From contig CM049307.1 in the NCBI GenBank assembly GCA_026874595.1, forward strand, positions 45,319,678-45,383,677: a stretch of 64,000 nucleotides of DNA. The letters are read 5' to 3'. Position numbers and translations under genes: made by a program. The notes under the pieces were generated by a model. It was given only the letters and a program-made list of their open reading frames with translations, was not told the origin of the DNA and ran no database searches. The first letter of the stretch is position 1. Every line of letters starts with the position of its first letter. This stretch comes from Sipunculus nudus. Taxonomy: Eukaryota > Annelida > Sipuncula > Golfingiida > Sipunculidae. Below are positions 1 through 12,399 of this stretch, one piece after another.

Positions 1-14
1 AACAATAAATATAC

Positions 15-3000
15 CTGATCCACTGGGGAGAACTGTACACACCAGATCCCACGCTTGTGTCCTCTGAACACACCCAGCAAACACAGGTCAGAGGAACTCC
101 ACAGCTGAAAGATGAATGTGGGACAAATTAAGGTACACGTTTGATTTAATAAAATTTACAATGGTATATTCAGACAGTAAATATATATAAACTTTCAAGG
201 AAGTTCACGTACACTTACATTTTCAAAATAGTAATACATAAAGACTGAAGGAACTGCAGCGCTTGATAAAGTACAGGAAGAGTATGGATTAAAGCCTGTT
301 TCAGGCATTCTTCTGTGACATTTTGCAAGCATTTTAATCATGTCTATCTAAACTGCTTTGACTTTTCACTTGAAATTTGAAAAGATTAAACAAGACACTT
401 TATATGTTGCTCTATAAAATATTTATCTGTATAATAATTAGTTAATTTTTTTCAATTATTTCAGGCCATGGTAAAATGGGTATGGTATGTCAAAATTCAT
501 TACTAAAACTTAGACATAACTAAAACATTAGCAGTTATTTAAATATATAATATACTTTGATAATTATAAACATACCATTGAATATATAATATTTATCCTA
601 ATTGTAATGCATAATATGAAATGGTTCAAACCCTGGAAGTAGAATACACAAATTGATACAATGTAAATACCTTTACGATGCTTTGCAGTAATAATATTAA
701 CTTTACCTTTGCTGTTTTATCCTGGGATCCAGTAGCTATAAATTTATCATTTGGTGCTATCACAATACTGTTGATATCCTTGTCATGGGCCTTCTCTGTC
801 ACCTTGGCATGTAAGGTCGTGACCCCGTCCTTGACCTCAGGGTCAGAGGGCAGAGGCCAGCACTTGATAGTACAATCCTGGCTGCCAGTAGCCACAAAAG
901 AATGCTTCAGTCTGCAATTAATGACATAAAACAACATAAATTTGATTTTGTTTTTTTTTAAAAAGAATAGATTTTCCTATCTTTAAAATGTGTCACCACA
1001 TTTCTTATATCAAGGGCCAATTTATGATTTTATAATTCAGCTTTTATGATTTAAAACATCATTAGATAAATAAATAAAAATTACAATACCTGACTTACCT
1101 TGGGAAAGCAACAGCTGAAACAGCGTGGGTGTGGCCATGTCCAGCTGCTACTTGATTGACAGTTCCTGTGTCATCCATGTGCCAGACCAATACATTACTG
1201 TCCTGTAATATAAATTATATAAATCATAGTCTGGCTATATGCTTTTTCAATTTGTTTTAATTCAAAGATAAATTTTCAACAATTATAGAAAAAATTATAA
1301 CATCTTAAATAAGTGAAGCAAGGGAGTAATAGCAAACTAATTCCAATCAAAGATGAGTTAGACAATGGATTACCCATACCATGCATAGGAATGTTGGGGT
1401 TATAGAATGCTCTGTCTCTTGTGTTGTTTTATTTTTTTAACTTTTTTATATGGACACTAAGAAATGAGTTTTATACTAGCTTACTGGCTTCTGGATCATA
1501 ACTACAAAATGGTATTTAGATGAACATAATTTAAGGAATATTAAGCTACTGATGCTACTACAAGGGAATGTCATGCAGTTACCAGGAAAGTCCTTTCTAC
1601 ATGCTTTTCTTAAAATGAAATCACTGACTATGAAAAGTGCATACTTTGCCCATAAAGAACAAATTTTATACTGTTTAAGGCTGGCAGAATTTTTTTTTTT
1701 TGCTTAAATAAAACACCATAGAGCTTAACACTTAAAAACAGTTGTTTCTACAAGCAAATAAAGGTAACATCCTTTTTTGCTAGTACTATATATATATTTA
1801 AATGCAAACAGTTATACCTTTTTGTACAATTTTATGTCAGAGCATGTTACTAATGAAAGCACATGACCTATGTTTTAAGAACACTGATATATTTATTTTT
1901 CACATTTCTTATATTTGGTGGGAATATAACAAGAGTGTAATGACTAAATTAACATCATCAACATTACCTTTGCTCCACTAACAAGCCAGTGACCATCTTT
2001 AGATACATCCAGGGCCAGAATAAGATCTGTATGGCCGTGCAGTATCTGACAACTCCATGATGCAACGTCAAACACCTTCAGCAGAGAACTGTTGGTTGCC
2101 ACGGCAATGTGGCTGTCATCAGGTCCCATAAACTTAACATCTATTACTTCATCATTATAACCTACAAACTGTGAGAAAAAGCTTGGTTAAATCATGTATG
2201 CCAATGTAATTTTAACAACAAAATAACACCAATGAAACATGCCATGTAACATATTACATTCATCATAAAGGTTTCTTGAATGCATACAAAAAATAATTAT
2301 TAAATTCAGTCAGGTATTTAAAAAAAGGTCATTAAAAATGATAACTGCATAATTTTCTTTTGATTCTTTTGTTCATTCTACACCTATCAAAGGCAATTCT
2401 TTTTATGGTATGTGATACTTAATGAATCATTAACTACAAAGCATCAATGAAAAGATAAAATGATCTTATAAAACTATTTTACATACTGATCTTTTACTGA
2501 TTTTTATCATCCCTTTGGAGAGAATCACTGAATATATTGACCAAACATGATTCTTTTAAAAGGCAGTTTTCTGTTTTGTTATTTACAACATGCCCCATTG
2601 TCTCTTAAATAATATAAATGTTTCACTAAGTTGATAAAAACTTTGCCAGAAAAAGAAATTAATAGAACTCACTGGCTACTTCTTTAATATGTGCATGTAA
2701 CTTCTGATGAGGCAGACTTTTTTTATACTGTAAGGCAAAGCTGTTAAAATGATGAATATGTCTTGATGCTATAGATGATGCTGAAAGTTGATTGGTATAA
2801 AATTCAAGATGAGAGTCTGGCTTATTAAACACTTACCTGTTTTTCTAATGACAAGTCTTGTAGTTTGTGAAGTAGGATGTTATGTTCATGTGTCACCGTG
2901 ACAACTGTATCTCTGCTCTTACAATAGAATGCCGAAGTGATGCTGTGCTGACCCTGCTGTACCTGTAATTGTGCACCCTCCCCACTGTCTGACTTTGTCT

Positions 3001-6000
3001 GACTGAACACACACTGGGCTGTCACTGTGTCCCACACCTTGAGTACTCCTGCAGAATTCCATGTTTACATTTTACATTCCTATTACACTAAACTAACCTA
3101 AATTTAATACTACAATATCAGTTCCATTTCCCATTATAAATTATAGATTTAAAAAAATGCAACCGAAAAGGACAGTTTGCTGACAAGATGGCAGTTTCCT
3201 AAACTTTAAAAAAATATCCTGCAAATAATAATACTGTATGCTCTTTTATATGTAGAATACAAGGCTTGATTAATATTTAAATGTTATTGAGGACTTTAAC
3301 AATACAGCTGAACAAATCAAGATCCTGAATTAACAGTTAACCATTCCTTATCTTTATATATAAACTGCTCATGGAAGAGGTAACTAAGAGGTCACTTACT
3401 CATACTTCTATTTGTGTTTTGCCATATGGTAAGAACTTCAAACAAGACACCACTAACACATAGGACTTTTTCCTTAAGAACTGTACACTGATTACTGCTT
3501 TTACATAGGCAAATGTTATGCATGAAATACACAAGCTTTTGAAACCGACTACAGGTTTTGCAGGGGAAATCTGTTTCTCCCTACTGTTCCCTATGTGAGC
3601 ACACTATAAATTACATATATCAGCACTGAAGAATTAGTCCTGTACCTTTGCTGCCAGCAGTGATGAAGTACTGGTGACTGGAGTCAGTGACGCCGAGCTG
3701 GGGTAGATCACTGTCTGGAGGGAGGAGAATCAGGGCCTCCACAGACTGAAACACACAAAACAACTTGTGTAACATATCTCTGTAACTGCATAAGGCTGGT
3801 GTAATAAAATATATACAATGGATTTTTTCTGCACTGCCACACCTGCTCACAGGTAGATGGCGCCGTCTGATAAAGACCACTGACAAAACTATCATAACAG
3901 TGCATAAGAATATGCATAGTATGAATGAGTGCTATCATTTTAAAGATTTATAAATAAAAATGTCTTTTTAATCTCCTTTCTTATTATGTAGTTAGGTGGA
4001 ACACATAACTAGTAGCTTCAAACAATATGGAACAGCTAAATGCCAGTCTCAGAGCACTTAAAAGTTGAAAAAGTATGGCCGGCAGGCTGTTGTGAGATCC
4101 TTGCTGGTCAAACCTCGTTTAGATAACTACCTAAGAAATTTGACCACTTTATCAATGTCCCTCTGGTGGTCGCAATAACAAGGTTTTACTGAATTATTGA
4201 CAGGTCTTGAAGTAAATATCAATGGTACAGACCATTCACTTAAGATTAAAGGAAGCACATAATAACATCACAAGTTACCTCATACACAGGTAGTGTCTTC
4301 TCTTTTTGATGACTCTTGGTGTTCCATACAGTGATCACATTATCACGCCCTGCACTACAATAATATAAAGATAATGACTGTTAAAGTGAATGATAATATA
4401 ATTCATACAAATTTACATCCACTGGCAAATTTTAAATATAAAATTTACCTCAGGAGCAAATTAAAATATCTTGTATTCTTGATCATACATAAAATAACAT
4501 GTATTTGAGCAAAAAAAAAGGAAAATTATAATTCAGTAATACAACAAATATAACTTAAAGCTGTTCTTAAGGTACCTACAGTATTCATAAATGTCTACAT
4601 ATTTACATCCTTTTGCATTCCATTTAAGGGTCACCACTTTTGTAGTTAACACAAAAGTACATCCTACAACACTTTACTTGAACACGTGTTGAATAAAGTA
4701 AATCATCATATTTTAAGTTATGAGTAAGTTATATTGCAAAAAAAGGTATGTGAGCCAGTGTTTCACTGGTCTGTGGAACCTGAAACTGATTTCAAAACCT
4801 ATCCCCATATCTTTTGAGACAATTCCATCAACCTTAAAATTATAAATTTCTGCTTTGTTTTGTTAGCTCTGATAATGTACCTGAATAATGTGCTGGCATC
4901 AGACGTGAACTGCAGGCTAGTGACAGCACTAAAGTGGCTCTCCAGCACTGCTATACATGTGCTGGTCTTCAGATCCCAGACCCGGATACTGTAGTCCTCC
5001 CCAGCAGAGTACAGGTGTAACAGTGACATGTCAGGATGGAACTCTACAGCACTGTCATGGAAAAACAAATCTTATCTGATATTACTACTAGACTGTTAGA
5101 CTTGTGATAACTTTAAAAAAAGTAAAATTTGTTTATTTCAAAGTACAAATCCACAAATCTTAGCTAAATAGAATTGATGACCAAGTTATTATGTAGATAA
5201 CCAAGCACCTGCCAGCATTTGAACCTGAGTGAAGACAAAAGTGCCTATCAACACTTATGATATAATTGCCTATATTACTAAACCCAGTGCATCCAATTTG
5301 TAAATAATGTTTTGTTACTAACAACTTAAGTAACTACTAAATATGAGTGTAGTACAGACATTAAACAGTTGTAATACACAGCTGCAACTTGTTAATCATT
5401 AGAGATATGAACATGAGGCATAGTCACTTATAGAACACCATTTCTTGGATTATTTACAATGCTCTTGATAAATCATTCAGAACCAGACAAACCTCAAATT
5501 CTATAAGAACACTGACAGATATCAATTTACCTGATGATACCCTGATGACCCCGCAGGTTATGGGTACAATACTGTCTGATCACATCCCAAACCTTAATAG
5601 TGGAGTCACTGCCACCTGTAGCCAAGAGGGTGGAGGTCGGGTCAAAGGTCATGCTGGTCACAGGTCCTGTGTGGATGGCCTGAAATCAAGTGGAGTGTAA
5701 TACATTAAAATATACATATAAACATATATATGCAAAAACATTATCCCTAGCTATCCCTGCAACTGGTATTAATTCAACCTTGACCTTATTCCCAAGGTCA
5801 AACACTCCATAGCCTAACCCTGATTTTCATTCAGTTACGGGCTTCCTGTGACTGCTATTGCATGCATCAAGTTTCAATTACTTTGTAAATGTAACATTTC
5901 ATCATAAGTTTGTGATTAATACTTTCTGATTTGTACATATTTACATGTGTATGATGTATTTTACGGTACCTTCCATGTACGAGTGACTGTGTTCTCTCTC

Positions 6001-9000
6001 CAGGCCCACTGTTTCAGCAATAAACTCTGTCCTGCAACCACCAATATCTGTGAAAAAAATATATTAAACTAGAAATGTGATCAGAGAGCACAGACCTCTG
6101 CTAAGGCATGTTTATTAAACCTTTGTCATTCCTGAGAACACTTTAATCGAAATAATTGAAAAACACCCTTGCACATCATGGTTGCTGCCCTCGACTATAA
6201 ACACAACGAACAACCACCATGACCCCAATGCTGTACATTGATTTACTGACACATGATTAAGGTAAGGGTACTTGGTTTATAATATGGAAACAATAATGAT
6301 ACTAATCTCCACTTTTTCACTTTGTCTTTCTGTCCCAATATGTACAGAAAATACTAGTGCTAATCTGCTAGAGTTTTCTATCACTGATAGAGACAACCAA
6401 TTCAGTTCTTGGTAAGAAGGGTGCACTGTTACAGTACAGAACTTTACCAGAGATCTTGGCCTAGGAATGCATACCAAAGAGGAAGGGAATCCACTGTCTT
6501 GCAGTCATAAACTGGATATTTAATTAATTAATGAACCACTCTCAGGATTAAGTTAATAGTAAATATAGCTTGCAATATGAATAGGCTATACTAACCTTAT
6601 CATCTGGGCTCAAACAAAAGCATGTCACCTCATCATCATCCTGAAAAAAAAAGAAATAAATATTATCTCATATTAAATAATGGTTTGGCAGACTTTTGCC
6701 TTACACACTTATATTATATCCAATTGTATAATTCACAAAATTATAGGTGTCTTGGTGACAATTACTCTGTAAAATTTACAGGGCCATCTACCAGAACAAC
6801 TGTGTTGTCAAAGATGATACAGAAGAAAAAGGAAAAACAACATAGTTTTACACCTAAAAAGTATGGAATAGTGTAAAAAATAGTCTTTCCTTTAAGAGGT
6901 ATATAACTATTAATACTAAACAAGTAAATAACTAGATGTGGTCGGACAATGGTCCTCAGAGGGCCCTGCGTTTCTGCAAGTGCTGGACTAGTTTACATAT
7001 GGGTGAAATATTAAGTAAAATTTGAAAAATATGACAAACAGAAACAGGTTTATATCTATATGCATGAGGGAAAAAGTCCTACTGAATCAAATGATATTAA
7101 AGAAGATATGTCTGAAATAATGTGTGCAATAGGAAATCACCGAATGTAATCTGTTAGCCATATTTGATTCTGAGCCAGTCAGTAATTCAACAAGTCTGAA
7201 GCCCTCATAGGCACCAATGATCCCTGTGAAATTGGGAAAGCTGCAGTAGGTTGTTGTTAAGTTATTGTGTGCGAAAGAAAATCAGCAATCGGGCTGTGGC
7301 AGCCATATTGGAATTCCAACAGGTCTGTAATTCAACAGGTCTGGATCCCTTATAGGTACCAATCATCCCTGTGAATTTGGGAAAGCGGTAGGTTGTTGTT
7401 GAGTTATCGCGCGCAAAAGAAAATCAGCGGTTGGGCTGTGGGGGCCATATTAGAATTCAGACAAGTCTGTTATTGGATAGGTCTGGAGCCCTCATAGGTA
7501 CCAATCAACCCTGTGAATTTAAGAAAGCTGCAGTATGTTGTTGTTGAGTTATCAACGAAAGAAAATTAGCGATTGGGCTGTGGCAGCCATATTGGAATTC
7601 CGACATGTCTGTAATTTGAAGGGTCTTGAGCCCTCATAGGTACCAATCAACCCTGTGAATTTGGGAAAGCTGCAGTATTTTGTTATTGAGTTATCAACGA
7701 AAGAAAATCAGCATTTGGGCTGTGGCGGCCATATTGGAATTCCAACAAGTCTATAATTTGAAGGGTCTGGAGCCCTCATAGGTGCAAATCTGGTCTGTGT
7801 ATTTGGGAAAGCTGCAGTATTTTGTTATTGAGTTATCGCGCGCAAAAGAAAATCAGCATTTGGGCTGTGGCAGCCATATTGGAATTCCTACAAGTCTGTA
7901 ATTCAATAGGTCTGGAGACCTCATGGGTGCCTATCATTCCTGTGAATTTGGGAAAGCTGCAGTATGTTGTTGTTAAGTTATCGCACGTGAAATAAAATCA
8001 GCTTTTGGGCTGTGGCGGCCATATTGGAATTTCGACAAGTCTGTAATTCAATAGGTCTGGAGCCCTCATAGGTACCTATCATTCCTGTGAATTTGGGAAA
8101 GCTGCAGTGTGTTGTTGTTCAGTTATCACACACCAAAGAAAATCAGCGTTTGGGCTGTGGCAGCCATATTGGAATTCAGACAAGTCTGTAATTCGATAGG
8201 TCTGGAGCCCTTATAGATACCAATCATTCCTGTGAATTTGGGAAAGATGCAGTAAAGTTGTTGTTGAGTTATCATGCGCGAAAGAAAGTGTCACTGACGG
8301 AAGGACGGACTGACACGGTGATCACTATAGGGCACCTGCTTGTCAAGCAGGGCCCTAATAAACAAAAATTTACATTTTTTAAAGTTTTAAAACATGTATA
8401 AAGGGGCAGCACTGCAGGAGAATATGAATTGTTTTTCATTTATATTATCTCATGCAAAAACAAGTGACCACAATGCGGTCAGAAATGAGTTAATATTACC
8501 TGACCAATAGACTTCTGAAGCTGACCAGTGTCCACCTCAAGCACCTGGATGTACTGGCCACACTGACAGAAAAGCTGCTGACCATCTGATGAAATCTGAA
8601 ATGACAGGTATGTCTCAGGCTAATGACAGGCTGGCAAGGATTTTCTCATAAAATGACAGGTATGTCTGAGGCTAATGACAGGCTAGGAAGGATTTTCTCA
8701 TCACTATGACTAATATTTGTTTCTGGTGTTTTTGTCATGTATCTTTGATATATTTCTGTATACATTACATGTGTCATAAAAAAAGATATTTATTATTTGA
8801 TTATTAATTATCTACTTTGGTAATTAATAAAACATTATGGATTCCTTGTTCATATCAGGGTGCTTTTTTTTAAGTTTTGTGTGTTTTATATTCCAAATTC
8901 CTTGAAAGATGGTCATTGTATTTCTGGGAGTAATTTTGTAAACTTTTCTGTGGTAAATTCAAAATAAACTGAAAGTTAAAGAATTTACATACCTGAACCC

Positions 9001-10666
9001 TTCCTCCTGTGTAGAAAGCTTCATATTTCTTCCCCTGGGCAAAACTGTAAAAAGAGAGTATCAAGAGAGTATGCACAAGTAAAAAACAGAAGTAACTGGT
9101 CTTGATCTTTAACTAAAGACTTAAAAACCGATCACGATATATGTGTTTGATACTTATGAAATTGGAAGAGGCTGATTAGTAAACAAAAGCCTGTGTCTAT
9201 GTTATGTCACTCATGAAGACAAAGATACCTACTTTCTTCATACAGAATTTTTATAAGAATCACACGGACTGGTACCCAGCACAAATAGTTTCTTCATGAT
9301 GGCTTCATCTTTGCTGGTTATAGGTTTACACTATTAAAAGCAGTTTCAATATTATCTATTACATAAAAGAGCTAAGTCAACTTTAGGCTATAATGAACCT
9401 TACTTTTTACCTTTTCCTGATGGCATGTAATTTTTTTATTTGTAACTTTTTAGTACTTGACTAGGGAAGAAGTTTAGCCTCTAATTATGAAAATAATAGA
9501 TAAGTATGCACATGAAAATTGCAATATACTTTGTGATATTGTACCAGTGATTAGTCTGATGCAATTTGATCATAAACTAATGGATGGATCTGCTGTGAGA
9601 TGAATTCAGGAAGTGATCATAGTATTTAAATAAAAACAATTTAATTTAAGCGAGTACTTATTCTACTGATAAATAATGTCAGATATACACAAATTTTCCA
9701 GGGAAAACCTCAATAGAGTACTTATTCTACTGATAAATAATGTAAAATATACACAAATTTTCCAGAGAAAACCTCAATAGATTTCTCTCAGTGATGTTAA
9801 TTTAATCAGTTCAGTGCTTCTGACTTCATGAAAATACTGTGGTTGCCTTTTTGTTCGCGAGGGTTTTATTTTCTCGATATTCGCGAATGGGATATAATCA
9901 CGAATATGAAACCCTCGGGAATAAGCTGCCCTTTTATCGAGGATTGACAATAGGATATGATGCATCTGCAGATTCTGCACAAATGAACTAGTTATTACAC
10001 CTCTGAAAACATGGTTTGTAGATAAACAAAATAATCTGTGGGTTTTATCGCAACCTTCTCATGCAAACACTTAATGATAATGGTCAAAACATCTATTATG
10101 AGGCCAGTTATAACACAATGACTATAAAGGTAATGAATGAGGTATTGTGGGATTTATTTAATTTTATAATACCTGAATGAAGATATTACTGTACTACGAT
10201 TTCATAGATTCTAAGGAAATCGCAAAAATGAAACCCTCGCAAAAAACATTCAAAATGAAGAAATCGCAAAATTTCAGCCTCATGAATATGAAGCCAACCA
10301 CAGTATATGATGAACTATGATTGTCACAAGCCTCACCCCAGCACTGCCCCAGCATGTCACTGATGAGTGGGCAATCAGCTGCGAGCTGGCCTATAAATCC
10401 TCTCCCCTAGTTAAATAACCACTAACATGGCTTGCACCCTGCCATGGGGTACAAACCATGCAAAGGGTGCAAACCATGCAATAGTAGCACTTCAGCCCCT
10501 ATTCGTTCATGGACTTCCTAATGAGTGACTGTCAAATAACCAGCTGCATGGTGTATGGCCCATATATACTCACATTATCGCTCACGTTTACTGCAATAAT
10601 TCGGTTGCTTCAAGTACAATTATGTACGACTCATGAAACCTACCTTGCTTTCAGCTGTGTAGCCAT
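15..10666 (-). CDS. TBL3: Transducin beta-like protein 3 (TBL3/UTP13), 3' end outside window
   Basis: WD40 protein of the U3 snoRNP/small-subunit processome (UTP-B), acting in nucleolar 18S pre-rRNA processing. Exons in transcription order: 10666-10644, 9044-8993, 8595-8500, 6640-6596, 6047-5970, 5679-5531, 5051-4881, 4354-4279, 3745-3646, 3048-2837, 2168-1968, 1202-1099, 911-707, 104-15. All junctions are GT-AG and all phases join, giving 534 codons without a stop. The protein starts MATQLKAS and follows vertebrate TBL3 segment by segment: YEAFYTGGRVQ, SLLLKQWAWRENTVTRTWK, FDPTSTLLATGGSDSTIKVW, QILHGHTDLILALDV, HDKDINSIVIAPNDKFIATG, GIWCVQFSP. The first propeller is complete; the second is cut by the left edge, and the Utp13 C-terminal helical domain must lie beyond it. 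The ATG at 10666 was chosen because the exon fits the family N-terminus and ends in a good donor. Introns of 187-765 nt not listed separately hold nothing I recognise. Confidence 0.96.
6955..8360 (+). mobile_element. Helitron/Helentron-like element with eight 141-145-bp internal repeats
   Basis: Within TBL3 intron 3. Eight tandem copies of a monomer recognised by GGCAGCCATATTGGAATTC start near 7157, 7301, 7442, 7585, 7727, 7872, 8017 and 8162. After the last copy comes GGACGGAC, then a perfect hairpin CCTGCTTG-T-CAAGCAGG (8335-8351) and GCCCTAAT. The left side near 6,957 (GGGCCCTGCG...CAAG) resembles the reverse complement of the right end. No ORF of note, so it is non-autonomous. The architecture matches the mollusc pearl/HINE type; class assignment is inference. 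Confidence 0.65.
8600..8701. repeat. 51-bp direct duplication in TBL3 intron 2
   Basis: AAATGACAGGTATGTCT...AGGATTTTCTCAT occurs twice in tandem just upstream of TBL3 exon 3. Confidence 0.85.
9654..9782. repeat. 64-bp direct duplication in TBL3 intron 1
   Basis: Two adjacent copies starting GAGTACTTATTCTACTGATA and ending AAAACCTCAATAG, differing at a few positions. Immediately left of the 9.8-kb MITE. Confidence 0.85.
9834..10306. mobile_element. MITE with ATACTGTGGTTG ends in TBL3 intron 1
   Basis: 473 bp. Left end ATACTGTGGTTGCCTT, right end reversed ATACTGTGGTTGGCTT. The interior carries TCGCGA and ATTCGCGAAT palindromes and AAATCGCAAAATTTCAGCC. Non-coding. Confidence 0.6.
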
Positions 10667-11116
10667 GACAACTAGGCTAAGGTAAAGAGTCAAGTTATTG
10701 TGAAATTCAGAGACTTGTTTGAATGTGATGACAGATCGGACTGCACGTTGTCAGCGAGTATCTAGTAAACTCGGCATCTTGAAATTTCGGCAAATATTAA
10801 CTCGGCCCCAGTTAAGATAAAACTCGGCTCCAGTAAAATAGGTTACAGCTCGATCTGTGCACATGCATGCAACTCGGTCTCATAAATTAAATATATAGTG
10901 AGTAATAATTCTGTTGACCAATCAATATGTCTAAAATGTAGGCCTAATGATTATTACATATTGCTGGCACATGTATGATAATGATAATTAAAACCATTCA
11001 TGAACATTTATAACATATTTTCAGTAATAAAAAAAAATTGTCATTGTTATTACACGTAAGGTGTACGTGTTTTAGCTCTCAACCATATGTTAGATTAACA
11101 ATTTGGGGAGTGGGGG

Positions 11117-11140
11117 GGGGGGGGGCGGGGGTCTGGGGGT
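11117..11140. repeat. G-rich homopolymer tract
   Basis: Run of G interrupted once by C, followed by GGGGGTCTGGGGGTGG. Similar poly-G/poly-C runs lie at 16,336-16,360 and 16,484-16,495. Possible quadruplex sites. Confidence 0.7.
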
Positions 11141-11950
11141 GGAATCTCTTTATGAACTGTTTCTAAAGATTGTGCTATATATATTATATAAATTTTAGGG
11201 ATTGTGAATAGCTATTACAACATGAAAAGTTTTCATACATAACATGGTACGTACGTGGATTTGAATACAATGTGGATGCGTGTTGGGAGAGGGGAGGTGG
11301 GCAGCTGTAGATTTGTTTTCAAGTCCAGAACAATTGGTGCAATACAATTTCAATCAAATTACAGCACAGAGAGTATTAGTAGTTTAAATAAAAGTTTATA
11401 TAGTTATTTAGGTTTTCTTAGATACTACCATTAAATATGATCTATAGGCCTAAAGGCCGTGTAGACTGGGCCAGTCTTTTCGGAAAAAGCAAATCTATTT
11501 AAAAAATGTGAACACGTCCAAGCGTCTGACCGAAGGAGGAGGAAGCATTTTAGGACAGGACATAAAAAAAAAACAGTAGGCCCCTATACCGATCCACAGG
11601 GATGCATGGTCCAGTTAAAGGCCTTACATATTTACTATTGTCAAACTAATCCCTTAATATTAGACCATTCCTTTAAGTTTGATAAAACTTTTGGAAAAAT
11701 ATACTTTTCAGAGATTTATGTGAAATTATAAGGAGACTTAATTAATAAACGAAGTTCACATAGTGTTTTTATTAAAAAAAAAACAAATGTTTAAATAAAC
11801 TTAGAAACAGGGAGGTTTAGTTATATATTTTTCACTTACAAAGTAGTATAGAATTCCTTTATTTAGCCCTTGTTTTTAAGTATGTTTGCTTCAATCAAAA
11901 TACGTAAAAGGGACAGTTTGTTATGGTCATTTTGAAAAACGTGATATGAA

Positions 11951-11989
11951 GTGGCGTCAATTTTTCTTCAAGGGTGGGGGGGATGACTT

Positions 11990-12055
<66 letters not shown>

Positions 12056-12396
12056 TATACCTTTCTCAGCGTCTCTGAGTGGCATTCCAACTATATATAT
12101 ATATATATATACATATATACATATATATATATATAATTATTATAAATATATACTTAATCATATTTCAAATAATTATAATGTTTACAAAATAAGTTATTTT
12201 GTGAATTCTAAGCAAGGTTTAGATGTAACATTTTTTAGTAAATAGATCCAAAGTCCTTAATTCTATTTAATATATTCATTTGCAATATTATTATATTATT
12301 TCTGAAAAATGGGGGGGGGGATGATTACATTGACCATCCCCCTTGCCAAAAAGTGGGGGGTATATATACCGCCATCCCACCTATATTGACGCCCCT
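11951..12396. mobile_element. Inverted-repeat element with GGCGTCAAT ends carrying (AT)n arrays
   Basis: Left end GTGGCGTCAATTTT...GGGTGGGGGGGATG; right end, reversed, GGGGCGTCAATATAGGTGGG. Between them are (AT)n tracts at about 11,992-12,045 and 12,092-12,134. Related short elements with G-rich flanks occur elsewhere in the window. Intergenic, upstream of TBL3. Confidence 0.55.
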
Positions 12397-12399
12397 GGT

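Noticed and set aside
11886..12245. 119-codon ORF rich in Tyr-Ile
   Set aside because: Translation of (AT)n microsatellite; the same holds for the ORF at 34,856-35,182.
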